Shown: positions 25,300 through 34,229 of the stretch, piece after piece
How positions within the stretch are numbered: position 1 is the first letter of the stretch
How the letters are laid out: every line of letters begins with the position of its first letter
Assembly: GCF_003011965.1 (NCBI RefSeq)
Contig: NZ_PXWG01000010.1
Coordinates: 1-64,000 of the forward strand
Reading direction: 5' to 3'
Length of the DNA: 64,000 bases
From: Streptosporangium nondiastaticum
Lineage (GTDB): Bacteria; Actinomycetota; Actinomycetes; Streptomycetales; Streptomycetaceae
The notes under the pieces: generated by a model
What the model was told of the DNA's origin: nothing
Seen by the model: the letters and a program-made list of their open reading frames with translations, nothing else
The model's database searches: none
Program-made: the position numbers and the translations under genes

Positions 25300-25715
25300 G
25301 GCGCGAGGAATTCCCTCTGGTCCTCGGTGATCGGCACGTCGTTGATGCCGGCCTCGCGCCGCCGCATCAGGCCGTCCGGGGCGAATTCCCACTGCTCGTT
25401 CCCGTAGCTGCGCCACCACTGGCCGGCGTCGTCGTGCCACTCGTACCGGAAGCACACCGAGATCCGGTTGCCGGACCACGACCAGAGCTCCTTGCGCAGC
25501 CGGTAGCCCTGCTCCTTCTCCCATTTGCGCCGCAGAAAGGCCCTTATCTCGTCGCGGCCGGTGAGGAATTCGTGCCGGTTCCGCCAGACGCAGTCCTCGG
25601 TGTAGGCGAGGGCGACCCGTTCGGGATCGCGGCTGTTCCAGGCGTCCTCGGCGGCCTGCACCTTGGCGCGGGCGGAGGATTCGTCGAAGGGTGGCAGGGG
25701 TGGGCGCTGAGTCAT
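25293..25715 (-). CDS. NTF2-like protein (DUF1348 type)
   Basis: A 140-residue protein of the NTF2/SnoaL-like fold, recognised from [26 protein letters not shown] and the strongly aromatic region [21 protein letters not shown] typical of DUF1348. Family members are small alpha-beta cones that bind hydrophobic ligands; the function here is unknown. ATG 25715 follows GGAAGGG. It is divergent from a TetR gene, and two identical palindromes lie between them, so this gene is a likely target of that regulator. Confidence 0.85.
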   Translation of the reverse strand: MTQRPPLPPFDESSARAKVQAAEDAWNSRDPERVALAYTEDCVWRNRHEFLTGRDEIRAFLRRKWEKEQGYRLRKELWSWSGNRISVCFRYEWHDDAGQWWRSYGNEQWEFAPDGLMRRREAGINDVPITEDQREFLAPA

Positions 25716-25745
25716 GGCATGCCCTTCCGCACATGAGAAATGGGC

Positions 25746-25761
25746 GAGAACGATCGTTCTC
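25746..25761. promoter_or_regulatory. TetR operator copy 1 (GAGAACGATCGTTCTC)
   Basis: A perfect 16-bp palindrome in the NTF2-like/TetR intergenic region, identical to the copy at 25781. Confidence 0.75.
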
Positions 25762-25780
25762 TCGTTTCGTGTGTAGCCTA

Positions 25781-25796
25781 GAGAACGATCGTTCTC
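25781..25796. promoter_or_regulatory. TetR operator copy 2 (GAGAACGATCGTTCTC)
   Basis: A second identical 16-bp palindrome, 35 bp from the first (start to start) and 21 bp before the TetR ATG. It is well placed for autorepression. Confidence 0.75.
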
Positions 25797-25817
25797 CGCG
25801 CCAGACCGGGAGGGGCA

Positions 25818-26432
25818 ATGGACATCACCGAAGCCGACGGACGCCTGCTCGACGCCGCGGAGGCCCTGTTCTACGAGCACGGCATCCAGGCGGTCGGGAT
25901 GGACCGGATCCGGGCCGCGTCCGGGGTCTCGCTCAAGCGCCTCTACCAGCGCTTCCCCTCGAAGGACGTGCTGGTGGAGGCCTACCTGCGGCGCCGCGAC
26001 GGGCGCTGGCGCGGCGCGCTCGCCGAGTACGTCGCCACGCGCCCGTCGGCGGTGGAGCGCCCCCTCGCGGTGTTCGACTGGCTGGAGGAATGGTTCGGCG
26101 AACCGGATTTCCGGGGCTGTGCGTTCATCAACGCCTACGGCGAACTCGGTACGGCATCCCCGGCCGTTTCCGAAGCCGTGCGGGACCACAAGGCCGAAGT
26201 GCTGCGCTATCTGCATGGACTGGTGCGCGACGCGGGGGCCGCGGAGCCCGGGCCCGTGGCGGAACAACTGGCGGTCCTGGCCGACGGCGCGATCACCGCG
26301 GCGGCGATCGGCGGAACTCCGGCCCCCGCGCGCAGCGCACGGAAAGCCGCTTCGACGGTGCTGGAGGCGGCCGGTGTCGCGCAGCGGCAGCCGGCGGGGT
26401 GCCCCGCGCCGGGAGGTCATACTGTCGGGTGA
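25818..26432 (+). CDS. TetR-family regulator
   Basis: A 204-residue repressor. The N-terminal HTH is clear ([29 protein letters not shown] followed by [17 protein letters not shown]), and the rest is the helical ligand-binding domain with a Cys in [15 protein letters not shown] that is common in this subgroup. ATG 25818 follows GGGAGGGG. Two perfect palindromes just upstream should be its operators, controlling itself and the divergent NTF2-like gene. The NAT gene 26 bp downstream may belong to the same transcript. The ligand is unknown. Confidence 0.9.
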   Translation: MDITEADGRLLDAAEALFYEHGIQAVGMDRIRAASGVSLKRLYQRFPSKDVLVEAYLRRRDGRWRGALAEYVATRPSAVERPLAVFDWLEEWFGEPDFRGCAFINAYGELGTASPAVSEAVRDHKAEVLRYLHGLVRDAGAAEPGPVAEQLAVLADGAITAAAIGGTPAPARSARKAASTVLEAAGVAQRQPAGCPAPGGHTVG

Positions 26433-26458
26433 CCGGCCGAGGGGAGAGGGAAACAGCA

Positions 26459-27292
26459 ATGACGGGCGATTTCACATGGGGCGGCGAGGGCCTGGACCTG
26501 GGCGCCTATCTGGCGCGCATCGGCATGGAAGGACCGGTGCGGCCCGATCTCGCCACGCTCAGGGCGGTGCACCGCGCTCATGTGGCCGCTTTCCCCTTCG
26601 AGAACCTTGAGATCCTGTTGGGCCGGCCGATTCTCCTGGACGTCAAGGCACTTCAGGACAAGATGGTGGCGCAGCGCCGCGGAGGCTACTGCTACGAGCA
26701 GAACTTGCTCTTCGCGGCGGTCCTGGAGCGCATCGGATTCTCCTTCACGGGTATCGGTGCGCGGATCAGGATGGGCGGCGAGAAGCTGCGCCCGGTGACG
26801 CACATGGCGCTGAAGGTCGAAGCCGCCGGCGAACAGTGGCTGTGCGACGTCGGGTTCGGCGGTGAGGGGCTGCTGGAGCCCCTGCCGTTCCGTGACGGTG
26901 CGCAGGTGCGGCAGGGCGGCTGGACGTTCGGCATCGAGCGGGAGCCGGCGGACGTGCAGGTGCTCCGTTCGCTCCATCCGGAGGGCTGGTTCGACCTGTA
27001 CGCCTTCGGCCCGGAGGAACGCGTCCCGGTCGACTACGCCGTCATGAACCACTACATCTCCACGCACCCGCACTCACCCTTCGTCTCGCGCGTGGTGGTA
27101 CAGCAGACGGAGCCCGGCATACGGCGGAGTCTGGTGGGTTCCATGCTCGTCACTGCCCGCCCGGACGGTCAGGAGGAGCAACGCGAGGTGCGTGCGGCGG
27201 AGTTGGTGCGGTTGCTGGCGCAAGAGTTCCGGATCGAGCTCGGCGAGACGGACGCGGCGGTCCTCGGACGGGTGCAGTCCTCCGGTACGTGA
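26459..27292 (+). CDS. Arylamine N-acetyltransferase
   Basis: NAT enzymes move an acetyl group from acetyl-CoA to arylamines or hydrazines; relatives also close ansamycin amides. The 277-residue protein has the Cys-His-Asp triad: Cys78 in [10 protein letters not shown], His115 in THMALKV and Asp130 in WLCDVGFGG. The start ATG 26459 follows GAGGGGAGAGGG. It lies 26 bp after the TetR gene, so it may share that regulator and handle a xenobiotic aromatic amine. No polyketide genes are nearby, so an ansamycin amide synthase role is unlikely. Confidence 0.93.
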   Translation: MTGDFTWGGEGLDLGAYLARIGMEGPVRPDLATLRAVHRAHVAAFPFENLEILLGRPILLDVKALQDKMVAQRRGGYCYEQNLLFAAVLERIGFSFTGIGARIRMGGEKLRPVTHMALKVEAAGEQWLCDVGFGGEGLLEPLPFRDGAQVRQGGWTFGIEREPADVQVLRSLHPEGWFDLYAFGPEERVPVDYAVMNHYISTHPHSPFVSRVVVQQTEPGIRRSLVGSMLVTARPDGQEEQREVRAAELVRLLAQEFRIELGETDAAVLGRVQSSGT

Positions 27293-27314
27293 CTGCGGTC
27301 CGCTGTGCGGGCCG

Positions 27315-27320
27315 TACGAT
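27315..27320 (+). promoter_or_regulatory. Candidate -10 box (TACGAT) for the gene at 27327
   Basis: TACGAT ends 6 nt before the GTG at 27327 and there is no ribosome binding site, which fits a leaderless transcript. Confidence 0.4.
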
Positions 27321-27326
27321 GGCGCG

Positions 27327-27932
27327 GTGCTGGTCAAGTGGACTCGCTGCACCGTGGTCGATCGCCGCGGCTTCGAACGCGGGCAACGCAAATGGGCGGG
27401 CCTGCTCGGCGAGCCCGGTTTCCGGGGGCAGGGCGGGGGCTGGAGCAGAGCGCGTCCCCACGTGGTGCACCTGTTCGGCTTCTGGGAGAGCCGGGCGTTC
27501 TACGACTCCTTCATGGCGCGGTCCCACGACAGGCTGGCGGCCGCGCAGGCCGGGACCTTCAAGAACGTCCAAGTGCGGCTGTTCGAGCACCGCTTCGACG
27601 TGAAGGTGGGCTTCAGTCCGCAGTTCACGGATGCGGACGTGGTGCGGATCGCCCACTGCAGGGTCCGGGAGGACCGCGTGGAGCACTTCACCCTGATGCA
27701 GGAGAAGGTGTGGAGCCCGGCCATGGCCGGGTCTCCCGGCATGCTGCGCGGCGTCTTCGGGGAGGCCCCCGGCCGGGAGTTCCTCGTCCTCTCCGTGTGG
27801 AACTCCGAGGCCGAGCACGGGAAGTACCGCGCGGAGCGGGTCGAGCGGCTCGCCCTGCGGACGCAGCTGGAAGCCGACGTGGCGGAGATCGGCGGCGATA
27901 TCGTCGCCCTGGAGCCCTCCTGGACCGTGTGA
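27327..27932 (+). CDS. DUF4937/YdbC-like protein
   Basis: A 201-residue cytoplasmic protein. The start MLVKWTRCTVVDRRGFERGQRKW and the segment GFWESRAFYDSFMARSHDRL resemble the DUF4937 (YdbC) family, which has a duplicated ferredoxin-like fold related to dimeric alpha-beta barrels. The second half (EHFTLMQEKVWSPAMAGSPGMLRGVFGE) looks like a repeat of the fold. The function is unknown. The start is GTG 27327, with a -10-like box 6 nt upstream. It is convergent with the second TetR gene. Confidence 0.7.
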   Translation: MLVKWTRCTVVDRRGFERGQRKWAGLLGEPGFRGQGGGWSRARPHVVHLFGFWESRAFYDSFMARSHDRLAAAQAGTFKNVQVRLFEHRFDVKVGFSPQFTDADVVRIAHCRVREDRVEHFTLMQEKVWSPAMAGSPGMLRGVFGEAPGREFLVLSVWNSEAEHGKYRAERVERLALRTQLEADVAEIGGDIVALEPSWTV

Positions 27933-27998
27933 CGCGCCGGGGTGCCCGCGGCCGTGCGGCCCCGGCCCGTATGCCCGCGGGGCCCGTACGGCCGCGGG

Positions 27999-28640
27999 TC
28001 AGGCCAGTGACGTGAAGGCCCCCGCGCGGGCTGCCGCCAGGGCGGCGTCCGCGGCCTGCCCGGCGACCGCCCCGTCGACCGGTTCGCGGGTGATGAACAG
28101 CCGGAAGAAGAGCGGCGCCGAGACGGCGCGGGCGAGTGCGCCGGGGTCCGTGCCGGCGGGCAGTTCGCCGCGGGCGACGGCCCGTTCGACCAGCGGCGCG
28201 CAGCGCCCGAAGCGTTCGGCGTAGAAGCCCCGCAGGGCCTGCGCCGCCTGCTCCGACTGGAACGCGGCGGCGATGAAGGCGGCGGGCGCCGCCCCGGCGG
28301 CCGGATCGCCGAAGGTGTCGACGACCTCCTGCGCCAGAGCGTGCAGATCACCGCCGAGGGTCCCGGTGTCGGGCGGTGTCCAGCTGTCCTCGCCGGCCAG
28401 GTCCAGTGCGTCGGCGACGAGCCCCTCGACGCTGCCCCAGCGCCGGTAGAGCGTCGTCTTGTGGACGCCGGAGTGCTCGGCGACGTACTCCACGGTGAGG
28501 CCCGGATAGCCGTGCTCGACCAGCCCGGAGAGGACGGCGTCGCGTACGGCGGCGCGCGTGCGGGCGGTCCGGCCGCCGGGACGCACCGTGCCGGGCGCCG
28601 AGGGGCCGGGGGAGGGGGTCCGGGAAGGGTTCGAGGGCAA
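27999..28640 (-). CDS. TetR-family regulator, divergent from an ABC-F gene
   Basis: About 213 residues from TTG 28640, chosen because AGGAG lies 6 nt upstream and no ATG or GTG fits. The HTH reads TRAAVRDAVLSGLVEHGYPGLTVEYVAEHSGVHKTTLYRRWGS, close to the canonical TetR pattern, and the C-terminal half matches the TetR_C domain (AFIAAAFQSEQAAQALRGFYAERF). It is divergent from the ABC-F gene, and inverted repeats with GCAAC/GTTGC and TTGCGTTA/TAACGCAA lie between them. It probably represses the ABC-F gene until a drug is present. Confidence 0.85.
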   Translation of the reverse strand: MPSNPSRTPSPGPSAPGTVRPGGRTARTRAAVRDAVLSGLVEHGYPGLTVEYVAEHSGVHKTTLYRRWGSVEGLVADALDLAGEDSWTPPDTGTLGGDLHALAQEVVDTFGDPAAGAAPAAFIAAAFQSEQAAQALRGFYAERFGRCAPLVERAVARGELPAGTDPGALARAVSAPLFFRLFITREPVDGAVAGQAADAALAAARAGAFTSLA

Positions 28641-28642
28641 CT

Positions 28643-28694
28643 GCAACTCCTGTTGCGTTAGCTGGGTAAGTCTGCCATGCTGAGCGTAACGCAA
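28643..28694. promoter_or_regulatory. Candidate TetR operators between the TetR and ABC-F genes
   Basis: GCAAC-N4-GTTGC at 28643-28656 overlaps a wider inverted repeat, TTGCGTTA at 28653-28660 and TAACGCAA at 28687-28694. The arrangement fits repression of both divergent genes. Confidence 0.55.
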
Positions 28695-28778
28695 CTGGGG
28701 TCGCATTTGGTGAAGGCGGTCCAGTGCCTGACCGTGGGGGCCTCGTGGTGCCCGCTGCCGATGCCGACGGAGGTTCCC

Positions 28779-30395
28779 TTGCCCACTCAGCTTTCTCTGC
28801 GCGGTGTGTCGATGTCCCGGGGCGACCGGCCGCTCCTCGACGACGTCACGTTCTCGGTACGGCCTGGCGAGCGCATCGGCATCGTCGGCGAGAACGGCGC
28901 CGGGAAGTCCACGCTGCTCAGGCTCCTCTCCGGCGCCGAGACTCCCGACGACGGAGTCGTCGTGTCCGACGCCGAGGGCGGCGTCGGCCGGCTCGGGCAG
29001 ACGCCCGAACTGCCGCCGGACCGCACGGTGGGCGACGCGGTGGACCACGCCCTCGCCGACCTGCGCTCCATGGAGCGCAGGCTGCGGGAGCTGGAGGGAT
29101 CCCTGGGGGAGGCCCGGCCCGAGGCCCTCGCGGAGTACGGAGAGCTGCTCACCGCCTTCGAGGCGCGCGGCGGCTACGAGGCCGACGCCAGGGTGGACAA
29201 GGCCCTGCACGCCCTGGGACTCGCCGGCATCGGACGCGAGCGGCTGCTGGGCAGCCTCTCCGGCGGCGAGCAGGCACGGCTCGGGCTCGCCTGCCTCATC
29301 GCGGCGGCCCCCGAGGTCATGCTCCTCGACGAGCCCACCAACCACCTCGACGGCTCCGCCCTGACCTGGCTCGAGGACACCTTGCGGGCGCACTCCGGCA
29401 CCGTCCTCGCTGTCTCCCACGACCGCGTCTTCCTGGAGCGCGTCGCCACCACCGTGGTGGAGCTCGACGCCGACCGCCGGACCGTCGTCCGCTACGGCGG
29501 GGGATACGCCGGATTCGTGGAGGAGCAGGCCGCTGCCCGCCGCCGCTGGGAGCAGGCCTACGAGGAGTGGACGGCCGAGACGGCGGCGCTGGAGGGGGCC
29601 GCCGCCGGCGCCGCCCGGCGGGTGGCCCCGGGCCGGGCCGCCAAGGACGGCAACAAGATGGCCTACGACCGCGACAAGGGCCGCGTCCAGGCCTCGGTCT
29701 CCAGCCGCGTGCGCAACGCCCAGGAGCGGCTGCGCCGGCTCCGGGAGAACCCGGTGCCCCGCCCGCCGGAGCCGCTGCGCTTCGCCGCCCGCCCGGCCGC
29801 GGGCACCACCGAAGGCGTTCTCGTCGCCCTGGACGGCGTACGGGCCGGTGAGCGGCTGGCGGTCGACCGCATGGAGATCCGCGCGGGCGAACGGCTGCTG
29901 GTCCACGGAGCCAACGGAGCGGGCAAGAGCACCCTGCTGCGCCTCCTCGCGGGCGTTGCCGAACCGGACGCCGGCACGGTGACCAGGCGCGGGCGCACCG
30001 GCTACCTCGCCCAGGAGGTCCCCGTGACCCGCCCTGCCGAGCGGCTCTTCACCGCCTTCTCCCGCGGCCTCCCGGGCACGGAGGAGGAACGGCGGGCCCT
30101 GCTGCTCTCCTACGGGCTCTTCCGGGAGCGCGACCTCCACGTCCCCGTCGGAGCGCTCTCGGCCGGGCAGCGCCGCCGCCTCGGGCTCGCCCGGCTGCTC
30201 GCCCGGCCCGCCGACCTCCTCCTGCTGGACGAGCCGACGAACCACCTCGCGCTCGGCCTGGTCGAGCAACTGGAAGAGGCGCTCGCCGAGTGGTCCGGCG
30301 CGCTCGTCGTGGTCACCCACGACCGGCTGCTGCAGGACCGCTTCGAGGGCCGCAGGTGCGAGATACGGGCGGGCCGGGCGCTGATCGGGGGCTGA
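28779..30395 (+). CDS. ABC-F ATPase, putative ribosome protection protein
   Basis: About 538 residues with two nucleotide-binding domains and no membrane segments. NBD1 has GENGAGKST, LSGGEQARLGLA and LLDEPTNHLD; NBD2 has GANGAGKST, LSAGQRRRLGLA and LLDEPTNHLA. An Ala/Arg-rich linker of about 80 residues separates them, as in ribosome-binding ABC-F proteins. TTG 28779 is preferred because GGAGG lies 5 nt upstream; ATG 28761 is possible. Actinobacterial relatives give resistance to macrolides, lincosamides or pleuromutilins, or are housekeeping factors. The divergent TetR gene favours drug-induced expression. Confidence 0.88.
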   Translation: MPTQLSLRGVSMSRGDRPLLDDVTFSVRPGERIGIVGENGAGKSTLLRLLSGAETPDDGVVVSDAEGGVGRLGQTPELPPDRTVGDAVDHALADLRSMERRLRELEGSLGEARPEALAEYGELLTAFEARGGYEADARVDKALHALGLAGIGRERLLGSLSGGEQARLGLACLIAAAPEVMLLDEPTNHLDGSALTWLEDTLRAHSGTVLAVSHDRVFLERVATTVVELDADRRTVVRYGGGYAGFVEEQAAARRRWEQAYEEWTAETAALEGAAAGAARRVAPGRAAKDGNKMAYDRDKGRVQASVSSRVRNAQERLRRLRENPVPRPPEPLRFAARPAAGTTEGVLVALDGVRAGERLAVDRMEIRAGERLLVHGANGAGKSTLLRLLAGVAEPDAGTVTRRGRTGYLAQEVPVTRPAERLFTAFSRGLPGTEEERRALLLSYGLFRERDLHVPVGALSAGQRRRLGLARLLARPADLLLLDEPTNHLALGLVEQLEEALAEWSGALVVVTHDRLLQDRFEGRRCEIRAGRALIGG

Positions 30396-30420
30396 CGAGG
30401 CGGGCGGCCGGCACCCGATC

Positions 30421-30426
30421 TAGGGT
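30421..30426 (+). promoter_or_regulatory. Candidate -10 box (TAGGGT) for the phosphatase gene
   Basis: TAGGGT ends 7 nt before the ATG at 30434, which suggests a leaderless transcript. Confidence 0.4.
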
Positions 30427-30433
30427 GGGCGGC

Positions 30434-31093
30434 ATGGCACGGCCCCGACGCATCGTTCTCATCCGGCACGGAGAGTCGGTGGGCAACGTCGACGACACGG
30501 TCTACGAACGGGAGCCCGACCACGCCCTGAGCCTGACGGAGCGGGGCCGCAAACAGGCCAAGGACGCCGGGGGACCGCTCCGCGAGCTCTTCGGCGACGA
30601 GCGGGTCTCGGCCTATGTCTCGCCCTACCGGCGCACTCACCAGACGTTCCACGCCCTGGGTCTCGACCCGGGCCGCGTGCGCGTCCGCGAGGAGCCGCGG
30701 CTGCGCGAGCAGGACTGGGGCAACTGGCAGGACCCGGTCGAGGTGCGCAAGCAGAAGGCCTACCGGGACGCCTACGGCCACTTCTTCTACCGCTTCGCCC
30801 AGGGCGAGTCCGGGGCCGACGTCTACGACCGCGTCGGCGCCTTCCTGGAGAGCCTGTGGCGCAGCTTCGAGGACCCCGGCCACCCGCCGAACGTCCTGCT
30901 GGTCACCCACGGCCTGACCATGCGGCTCTTCTGCATGCGCTGGTTCCACTGGACGGTCGCCGAGTTCGAGTGCCTGTCGAACCCGGGCAACGCCGAGACC
31001 CGCGCGCTGCTCCTCGGGCCCGACGGCCGCTACCACCTCGACCGGCCGTTCGAGCGCTGGTGCACCCCCGAGCCGTACGGCTTCACCGGTTAG
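30434..31093 (+). CDS. Histidine phosphatase superfamily protein
   Basis: A 219-residue phosphoglycerate mutase-like phosphatase. The phosphohistidine motif is LIRHGESVGN near residue 10, the second catalytic His is in LLVTHGLTMRLF, and the sequence REQDWGNWQDP is typical of the branch. The substrate cannot be read from the sequence. The start ATG 30434 lies 7 nt after a -10-like TAGGGT. The ADP-ribosylglycohydrolase gene follows 61 bp downstream and has its own promoter-like box, so the two may be transcribed separately. Confidence 0.9.
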   Translation: MARPRRIVLIRHGESVGNVDDTVYEREPDHALSLTERGRKQAKDAGGPLRELFGDERVSAYVSPYRRTHQTFHALGLDPGRVRVREEPRLREQDWGNWQDPVEVRKQKAYRDAYGHFFYRFAQGESGADVYDRVGAFLESLWRSFEDPGHPPNVLLVTHGLTMRLFCMRWFHWTVAEFECLSNPGNAETRALLLGPDGRYHLDRPFERWCTPEPYGFTG

Positions 31094-31140
31094 ACACCAC
31101 CTCCGCCGGCCGGACACCACCGCCGCCGCCGGAAAGGAAT

Positions 31141-31146
31141 TAGAGT
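31141..31146 (+). promoter_or_regulatory. Candidate -10 box (TAGAGT) for the ADP-ribosylglycohydrolase gene
   Basis: TAGAGT ends 8 nt before the ATG at 31155, the spacing seen at several leaderless-looking genes in this window. Confidence 0.35.
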
Positions 31147-31154
31147 TCGCTGCG

Positions 31155-32054
31155 ATGACCGCTGACCGATTCCACCGCGCACTGGCGAGCCTGCGCGGGC
31201 TGGCCCTCGGCGACGCCCTCGGCTCCCAGTTCTTCGTCCCCGCCAACTACCCGTCCCTCAAGCGCCGCGAGCTGCCCCCCTCCCCCTGGCAGTGGACCGA
31301 CGACACCGAGATGGCCTGCTCCGTGCTGGCCGTCCTCGCCGGACACGGGCGCATCGACCAGGACGCGCTCGCCCGCTCCTTCGCGGAGCACCACGACTTC
31401 GACCGGGGATACGGGCCGGCCGTGGGCCGCATGCTGCGCCTGGTCAGGGAGGGCGGCGACTGGCGCGAGCTGGCCTCGGCCCTCTTCAACGGGCAGGGGT
31501 CCTGGGGCAACGGCGCGGCCATGCGCATCGCCCCGCTCGGCGCCTGGTACGCGGACGACCCGGAACAGGCCACGCACCAGGCGGAGATCTCCGCCTACAC
31601 CACCCACCAGCACCGGGAGGCGGTGGCCGGGACCATGGCCGTGGCCGCCGCGGCGGCCATCGCCGCGGGGCAGGCGGGACCCGTCGCGCCGGGCGCCCTC
31701 CTGGACGGCGTCATCGCCCTCGTGCCGCGCAGCGCCGTCCAGGCGGGGCTGCGCCGCGCGCGGGACATGCTCGACTACGGCGACGCGACCACCGTCGCCG
31801 CCGTCCTCGGCTGCGGCCGCCGCACCAGCGCGCACGACACCGTGCCCTTCGCCCTGTGGTCCGCGGCGCGCAACCTCACGTCCTACGAGTCCGCGTTCTG
31901 GACCACCGCGCAGGTCGGCGGTGACGTGGACACCAACTGCGCCATCGTCGGCGGAGTGGTCGCGGCCGGCGAGCGGGGTACGCCGCCCGCCGACTGGCTG
32001 CGGCGCACCGAGCAGCTGCCGGACTGGCTTCCCTCGGGCGCGGGTCGCCGGTAG
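31155..32054 (+). CDS. ADP-ribosylglycohydrolase family protein
   Basis: A 299-residue protein of the DraG/ARH fold. The binuclear metal site is visible as [18 protein letters not shown] near residue 50 and [13 protein letters not shown] near residue 255. Family members remove ADP-ribose from proteins, nucleic acids or small molecules. No ADP-ribosyltransferase or nitrogenase gene is nearby, so the target is open. It sits on the same strand as the histidine phosphatase and rnhB genes. Confidence 0.92.
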   Translation: MTADRFHRALASLRGLALGDALGSQFFVPANYPSLKRRELPPSPWQWTDDTEMACSVLAVLAGHGRIDQDALARSFAEHHDFDRGYGPAVGRMLRLVREGGDWRELASALFNGQGSWGNGAAMRIAPLGAWYADDPEQATHQAEISAYTTHQHREAVAGTMAVAAAAAIAAGQAGPVAPGALLDGVIALVPRSAVQAGLRRARDMLDYGDATTVAAVLGCGRRTSAHDTVPFALWSAARNLTSYESAFWTTAQVGGDVDTNCAIVGGVVAAGERGTPPADWLRRTEQLPDWLPSGAGRR

Positions 32055-32205
32055 GCGCACCGGCCGGGGCGAAGGAGGGGCCCGGCCGCCCGGCCGCCCC
32101 GGGCGGCCGGGGTACCCGCCGGAAACCGGAATGGAACCGGCCGGAAGAAAGGGGAGGGGGCGGGGCTACTCCGCCCACCCGCAGGGGCGTACGCTTGCTG
32201 GCGCC

Positions 32206-32907
32206 ATGCCGTACGAACCGCCTACCCACACCGTCGAGCGCTCTTTGCGCGCAACGACCGGAGCCAAGGTCGTCGCCGGGCTCGACGAGGTCGGCCGGGG
32301 CGCCTGGGCCGGCCCGGTCACCGTGTGCGCGGCCGTCACAGGGCTGCGCCGCCCTCCCGAGGGCCTCACCGACTCCAAGCTGCTGACGCCCAAGCGGCGG
32401 GACGCCCTCGCCGGGCAGCTGGAGAGCTGGGTCACCGCCCACGCGCTCGGTCACTCCTCCCCACAGGAGATCGACGAGCTGGGCATGACGGCGGCGCTGC
32501 GGCTGGCCGCGAACCGTGCCCTGGAGGCACTGCCCGTCCGGCCCGAGGTGGTGATCCTCGACGGCAAGCACGATTACCTCGGCGATCCCTGGCGGGTCCG
32601 TACGGTCATCAAGGGCGACCAGTCCTGCGTGGTCGTCGCGGCGGCGTCCGTGCTCGCCAAGGTCCGGCGCGACGCGATGATGGCGGAACTGGGCGCCGGC
32701 TACGAAGACTTCGGCTTCTGTGACAACGCCGGATATCCCTCGCCGGTGCACCGCGCCGCCCTCGAGGCGCTGGGCCCCACCCCGCACCACCGGCTGTCCT
32801 GGTCCTATCTGGACGCGCTGCCCAGGTGGCAGCACCTCAAGCGGGTTCGCAGCGTCCCCGACACAGCTTCACTGGAGGCCGGTGGCCAGCTCGGTTTCGA
32901 CTTCTGA
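32206..32907 (+). CDS. rnhB: Ribonuclease HII
   Basis: RNase HII nicks DNA at misincorporated ribonucleotides and removes RNA from hybrids. The 233-residue protein has the catalytic Asp-Glu in [14 protein letters not shown], the third acid in [11 protein letters not shown] and further conserved residues in [12 protein letters not shown], with the glycine- and tyrosine-containing tail [18 protein letters not shown] -10-like box lies 10 nt before ATG 32206. The next gene starts 59 bp downstream. Confidence 0.95.
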   Translation: MPYEPPTHTVERSLRATTGAKVVAGLDEVGRGAWAGPVTVCAAVTGLRRPPEGLTDSKLLTPKRRDALAGQLESWVTAHALGHSSPQEIDELGMTAALRLAANRALEALPVRPEVVILDGKHDYLGDPWRVRTVIKGDQSCVVVAAASVLAKVRRDAMMAELGAGYEDFGFCDNAGYPSPVHRAALEALGPTPHHRLSWSYLDALPRWQHLKRVRSVPDTASLEAGGQLGFDF

Positions 32908-32966
32908 GCGGCCCTGACCGCCACCCGCCGACGCGACTCGCACCGGCGTTTGATAAACATCAACTC

Positions 32967-33548
32967 ATGCCTCTCATCCCCGAGGAGCCTCAGATTCACG
33001 AGAGTGTCCCGGGTCCCCGCGCCGTGCCGGCCCCCGGCCGTACGACGCCGACCCCCCGCCCTGTTCCTGGCCCCCGTCCGGCCCCGCGTCCCGGCCCCGC
33101 CGCCCAGCGCGGTCCGGTGCCGGCGCCGTCCCGGCCCGCCGCGGCGCAGCCGGCCGCTGCCGGTCCGCAGATCCAGCTGATCCCCGCCTCCGCGCAGGGT
33201 GCCCTGGACGCCGCGGACGAGGCCGTCGACCTGCTGCTCGACACCGGCCGCGCACCCGGCGAGATCCTGGTGCTCACCACCGGCGACCCGCACCCCTGGG
33301 CGGCGCACGAGCTGTCCTTCGGTGAGACGTCCTACTGGGCGCAGCACGATGCCCGTGACGACGTCTTCTACGCGGCCGCCGACGCGGACCGCGCCGGCTC
33401 CCGGCCCGTCGTGGTCGTCGCCGTCAACGGCGGCGAGGACGACGCGGTCACCCGCGCGCTGCCCGCGGCGATGGCCCGCGCCGGTGCGCTGCTGATCGTC
33501 TGCGGCGACCCGCAGCGCGTCAACGCCCTGATCTCCGCGGGCGTCTGA
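32967..33548 (+). CDS. Conserved hypothetical protein, Pro-rich N-terminus with helicase-tail-like domain
   Basis: A 193-residue protein. Residues 1-65 are Pro/Arg/Ala-rich and probably disordered. Residues 66-193 form a compact alpha-beta domain with EILVLTTGDPHPWAAHEL, RPVVVVAVNGGEDDA and RAGALLIVCGDPQRVNAL. The last two stretches look like the C-terminal motifs of UvrD-type helicases, but no Walker A or B is present, so the protein is not a helicase by itself. The function is unknown. It starts at ATG 32967 and ends at a hairpin shared with the convergent gene. Confidence 0.7.
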   Translation: MPLIPEEPQIHESVPGPRAVPAPGRTTPTPRPVPGPRPAPRPGPAAQRGPVPAPSRPAAAQPAAAGPQIQLIPASAQGALDAADEAVDLLLDTGRAPGEILVLTTGDPHPWAAHELSFGETSYWAQHDARDDVFYAAADADRAGSRPVVVVAVNGGEDDAVTRALPAAMARAGALLIVCGDPQRVNALISAGV

Positions 33549-33560
33549 GGACCGGCCGCC

Positions 33561-33583
33561 GGCCACCCCTCGGCGGGGTGGCC
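33561..33583. terminator. Hairpin terminator, 9-bp stem
   Basis: GGCCACCCC, a TCGGC loop and GGGGTGGCC form a perfect stem between two convergent genes. Confidence 0.65.
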
Positions 33584-33650
33584 GCCACGGTCCGGTCCTG
33601 CATGCGGACGTATGGTGCCCCGGGCGCGTGACGCCCGGGCCCCGCGGCCG

Positions 33651-34229
33651 TCAGCGGGCTGCCGTGTGGCGGTCCGCTTTGGGCGCTCCGCCGCCCGACT
33701 TCACGGGCGCCGGAGGGTGCTCCGGTGAGCGCGGCCGGCGTCCGCTGCGGCCTTCGCCGAGAATCTGCCAGCCGCCCGCGGTCAGCGTGATGTACGCCCC
33801 GCAGCGCAGCCCGTGCAGGGTGCAGGCGTCACGCAAGCCCCACATCCACGCCCCGTCCTCCTCGGTCCAATGGGCCTCGCCCGAACGGCAGTAGAGCAGT
33901 ACGGCCGTCCGCACCGGGGTGCGCCGCCGCAGGTCGTGCGGGATCACCCGGCGCAGCTGCGTGAGGAGCGCGTTGCGCAGCTCCCAGCCGTCGGGCGGGG
34001 TCGGCCGGCGGACGAACGAGGCACTCGCCGCGAGCCGTTCGTCGTGGTCGAGGACGGCGACGACGGCGGTCGACGGCGCCGGCAGATGGCGGGCGTGCAG
34101 ACCGGTGATCACCTCGCGCGGATTGCGCAGCAAGGGAATTCCGGCCGCGGCCCACTCGGAGGGCTCGAGCATCCGGCTCAGCCGGTGACCGGGCTCGGCG
34201 GGCGGAGGCGGTGCGAAGTCGAAGGCCAT
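33651..34229 (-). CDS. Conserved hypothetical protein
   Basis: A 192-residue soluble protein from ATG 34229 (GAAGGGAGGG upstream). Features are the start MAFDFAPPPPAEPGHRLSRML, a central region VVAVLDHDERLAASASFVRRP and an aromatic and cysteine-containing region AVLLYCRSGEAHWTEED. The core loosely resembles the JAB/RadC-like or stress-type alpha-beta proteins, but I cannot assign a family. The last 30 residues are basic and disordered. The function is unknown. It converges on the gene at 32967. Confidence 0.65.
   Translation of the reverse strand: MAFDFAPPPPAEPGHRLSRMLEPSEWAAAGIPLLRNPREVITGLHARHLPAPSTAVVAVLDHDERLAASASFVRRPTPPDGWELRNALLTQLRRVIPHDLRRRTPVRTAVLLYCRSGEAHWTEEDGAWMWGLRDACTLHGLRCGAYITLTAGGWQILGEGRSGRRPRSPEHPPAPVKSGGGAPKADRHTAAR

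Noticed and set aside
25279-25818. Longer minus-strand frame over the NTF2-like gene
   Set aside because: It is in a different frame from the NTF2-like protein and its Arg/Ala-rich translation has no recognisable domain.
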